In this document: piece by piece, positions 24,098-25,315 of the stretch
How the letters are laid out: each line of letters begins with the position of its first letter
Position numbering within the stretch: position 1 is the first letter of the stretch
Assembly (NCBI GenBank): GCA_035720945.1
Contig: DASTNK010000075.1
Location: 1-25,315, forward strand
Length of the DNA stretch: 25,315 bases
From: SCQX01 sp035720945
GTDB taxonomy: Bacteria; Pseudomonadota; Gammaproteobacteria; Burkholderiales; Burkholderiaceae_B
Reading direction: 5' to 3'
Program-made: the position numbers and the translations under genes
Notes under the pieces: model-generated
Database searches by the model: none
What the model was told of the DNA's origin: nothing
What the model saw: the letters and a program-made list of their open reading frames with translations, nothing else

Positions 24098-24940
24098 ATG
24101 TCCGCAGGCATTGTATTTCACTTGCTGGCCGCGATCGCCTATGCGATTTTAGCCATTTCCTTGTGGCGCCCGCTGTCGCGGGGCGGCACCGAGGCAAAAG
24201 CCGGGAAAGTCGGGCGCATCTGCCTGCTCAGCGCCATCATCCTTCACGGCATCGCCTTGCAGCAATCGCTGCTGCCGGGCCACAGCGTGCACCTGGGCCT
24301 GGCGCCGGCCGTATCGGCCGCCCTGTGGCTGGGCATGATCGTGTTCTGGCTGGAAAGCCTGCTGGTGCGCATCGACCCGCTGCTGCTCATTTTACTGCCA
24401 GTGGTGGCCGTGGTCTGCCTGCTCAGCGCCATCTTCCCGGAAACCCACGCCATCGCGCATGCCGGCAGCGACTTGCTGCGGCTGCACCTGCTCATCGCCT
24501 TGAGCGCCTACGGTTTGATCACCGTGGCGGCCCTGCACGCCATCCTCATGACGGCGCTCGACCGCCACCTGCACCGGCCCGTCACCCAGGCCGCCCAGGG
24601 CAATTCCCTGATGCGCGCGCTGGATTCCATGCCGCCGCTGCTGGTGCAGGAACACCTGCTCTTCCGCCTGATCTGGATAGGCTTCGCGGTGCTTACCCTG
24701 GCCGTCATTTCGGGCGCGATGGTGTCCATGCGGCTGATCGGCGTCCCGTTTCCCTTGGACCACAAGACGGTCTTCACCCTGCTGTCGTGGTTCACCTTCG
24801 GCGGGCTGCTGGCCGGGCGCTACATCCGCGGCTGGCGCGGCCGCATCGCGCTGCGCTGGACTCTAGTCGGCTTCGTGTTCCTGCTGCTGGCCTACACCGG
24901 CAGCCGTTTCGTGCTTGAAGTGCTCCTGCATCGGGGCTGA
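24098..24940 (+). CDS. ypjD: YpjD/CcsA-like inner-membrane protein (cytochrome c assembly family)
   Basis: The product has 280 residues with about eight hydrophobic segments. Conserved parts include LHGIALQQSLLPG, LRLHLLIALSAYGLITVAALHA and LLSWFTFGGLLAGRYIRGWRGR. Histidines in these segments match the HemX/CcsA-type fold. In E. coli, ypjD adjoins ffh and is linked with CorC-type magnesium efflux proteins; a direct heme role is unproven. It is divergent from ffh across 101 bases and is followed almost without gap by the next gene, so an operon is likely. Confidence 0.92.
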   Translation: MSAGIVFHLLAAIAYAILAISLWRPLSRGGTEAKAGKVGRICLLSAIILHGIALQQSLLPGHSVHLGLAPAVSAALWLGMIVFWLESLLVRIDPLLLILLPVVAVVCLLSAIFPETHAIAHAGSDLLRLHLLIALSAYGLITVAALHAILMTALDRHLHRPVTQAAQGNSLMRALDSMPPLLVQEHLLFRLIWIGFAVLTLAVISGAMVSMRLIGVPFPLDHKTVFTLLSWFTFGGLLAGRYIRGWRGRIALRWTLVGFVFLLLAYTGSRFVLEVLLHRG

Positions 24941-24941
24941 A

Positions 24942-25199
24942 ATGGAAAAACTCTTCAGTTGGGTCCTGCTCATCGTCGTGGGCCTGGTCATCGCGCGCAT
25001 CTTGTCGCGCCAGAACGCCGCCCGCCAGCACATGGCCACGCGCCAGGCGCCGCGACGCGGCGCCCCGCCATCCATCGCGCCCGAGGCCATGGTGCGCTGC
25101 GCGCACTGCGGCATCCATCTGCCGCGATCCGAAGCCGTGATGGTGCAGGGCAAGACCTGGTGCAGCGAAGAGCACGCCAGGCTGGGGCCGCGCCAATGA
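24942..25199 (+). CDS. Small membrane-anchored zinc-ribbon protein (PP0621 type)
   Basis: The product has 85 residues from ATG 24942 (MEKLFSWVLLIVVGLVIARIL). One N-terminal membrane helix (about 4-21) is followed by a basic linker (RQAPRRGAPPS). A C-terminal zinc-binding motif follows: CAHCGIHLPRSEA and WCSEEHARLG, which give two cysteines plus a Cys/His set. The start is one base after the ypjD stop, and its own stop overlaps the ampD start (ATGA). Such proteins are conserved beside ampD in beta- and gammaproteobacteria, but no function is known. Confidence 0.87.
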   Translation: MEKLFSWVLLIVVGLVIARILSRQNAARQHMATRQAPRRGAPPSIAPEAMVRCAHCGIHLPRSEAVMVQGKTWCSEEHARLGPRQ

Positions 25200-25315
25200 G
25201 CCGCCTGGCGCTGGGCCGAAACGGCTGGCTCGAGCCAGCCGCCGGCGTGCGCCTGGCGCCTTCCCCCAACTTCGATGCGCGCCCCGCGGGGGTCGAGCCC
25301 ATACTGCTGGTGGTG
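25196..25315 (+). CDS. ampD: AmpD, N-acetylmuramyl-L-alanine amidase (partial, first 40 codons)
   Basis: The frame is open to the window edge. The N-terminus contains NGWLEPAAGVRLAPSPNFDA, then RPAGVEPILLVV, which closely matches the AmpD start (W-L, R-x-x-P-S-P-x-x-D-x-R-P, then L-L-V-V-H). The catalytic zinc histidines lie beyond the window. AmpD cleaves anhydro-muropeptides in the cytoplasm for cell-wall recycling and so limits AmpC induction. The start overlaps the stop of the zinc-ribbon gene. Confidence 0.88.
   Translation, partial: MSRLALGRNGWLEPAAGVRLAPSPNFDARPAGVEPILLVV

Noticed and set aside
1..25315. CRISPR arrays, rRNA and insertion sequences
   Set aside because: No regularly spaced repeats, rRNA-like blocks, transposase motifs or terminal inverted repeats were found on reading.

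Overview
The window is GC-rich, mostly housekeeping chromosome, and suggests a betaproteobacterium, most likely of the Alcaligenaceae (Bordetella/Achromobacter/Castellaniella-like). This rests on protein character and gene order (mrp-tamA-tamB; ffh / ypjD / zinc-ribbon protein / ampD). It is inference from recalled families, not from a database search.

Layout. 1-4350 (minus): mrp (Fe-S carrier ATPase), tamA and tamB (partial), translationally coupled. 4450-6987 (plus): a small membrane protein and metG. 6980-8194 (minus): a Kch-type potassium channel, overlapping the metG end. 8461-9426 (plus): a CDF metal exporter. 9503-11867: a TetR regulator divergent from a glutathione-transferase-like gene and an L-2-haloacid dehalogenase, which looks like a detoxification cassette. 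11917-17148 (minus): a peptide-export locus. 17530-19478: divergent mntH and mntR around a perfect palindromic operator. 19568-20608 (minus): a YaiI-family protein, a small conserved protein and tRNA-Gly(CCC). 20749-22540 (plus): trmB and a proline iminopeptidase. 22581-25315: ffh (minus), divergent from ypjD, a zinc-ribbon membrane protein and the start of ampD.

The most interesting system is at 11917-17148. A complete type I secretion set is encoded there: a CvaA-like membrane-fusion protein, a CvaB-like ABC transporter with an intact C39 peptidase domain, and a TolC-like outer-membrane channel. Immediately upstream on the same strand lies a short gene (16984-17148, 54 codons). Its product has a textbook double-glycine leader ending LTVSEIEQVSGG and a 28-residue core rich in aromatic residues, with two cysteines. 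A perfect 12-bp hairpin followed by a pyrimidine-rich tract separates this gene from the export genes, as expected if the peptide is made in excess over its transporter. I infer a small secreted peptide (microcin/bacteriocin or signal) that is matured by the C39 domain and passed through the tripartite channel. I do not recognise the core sequence and see no convincing immunity or modification gene.
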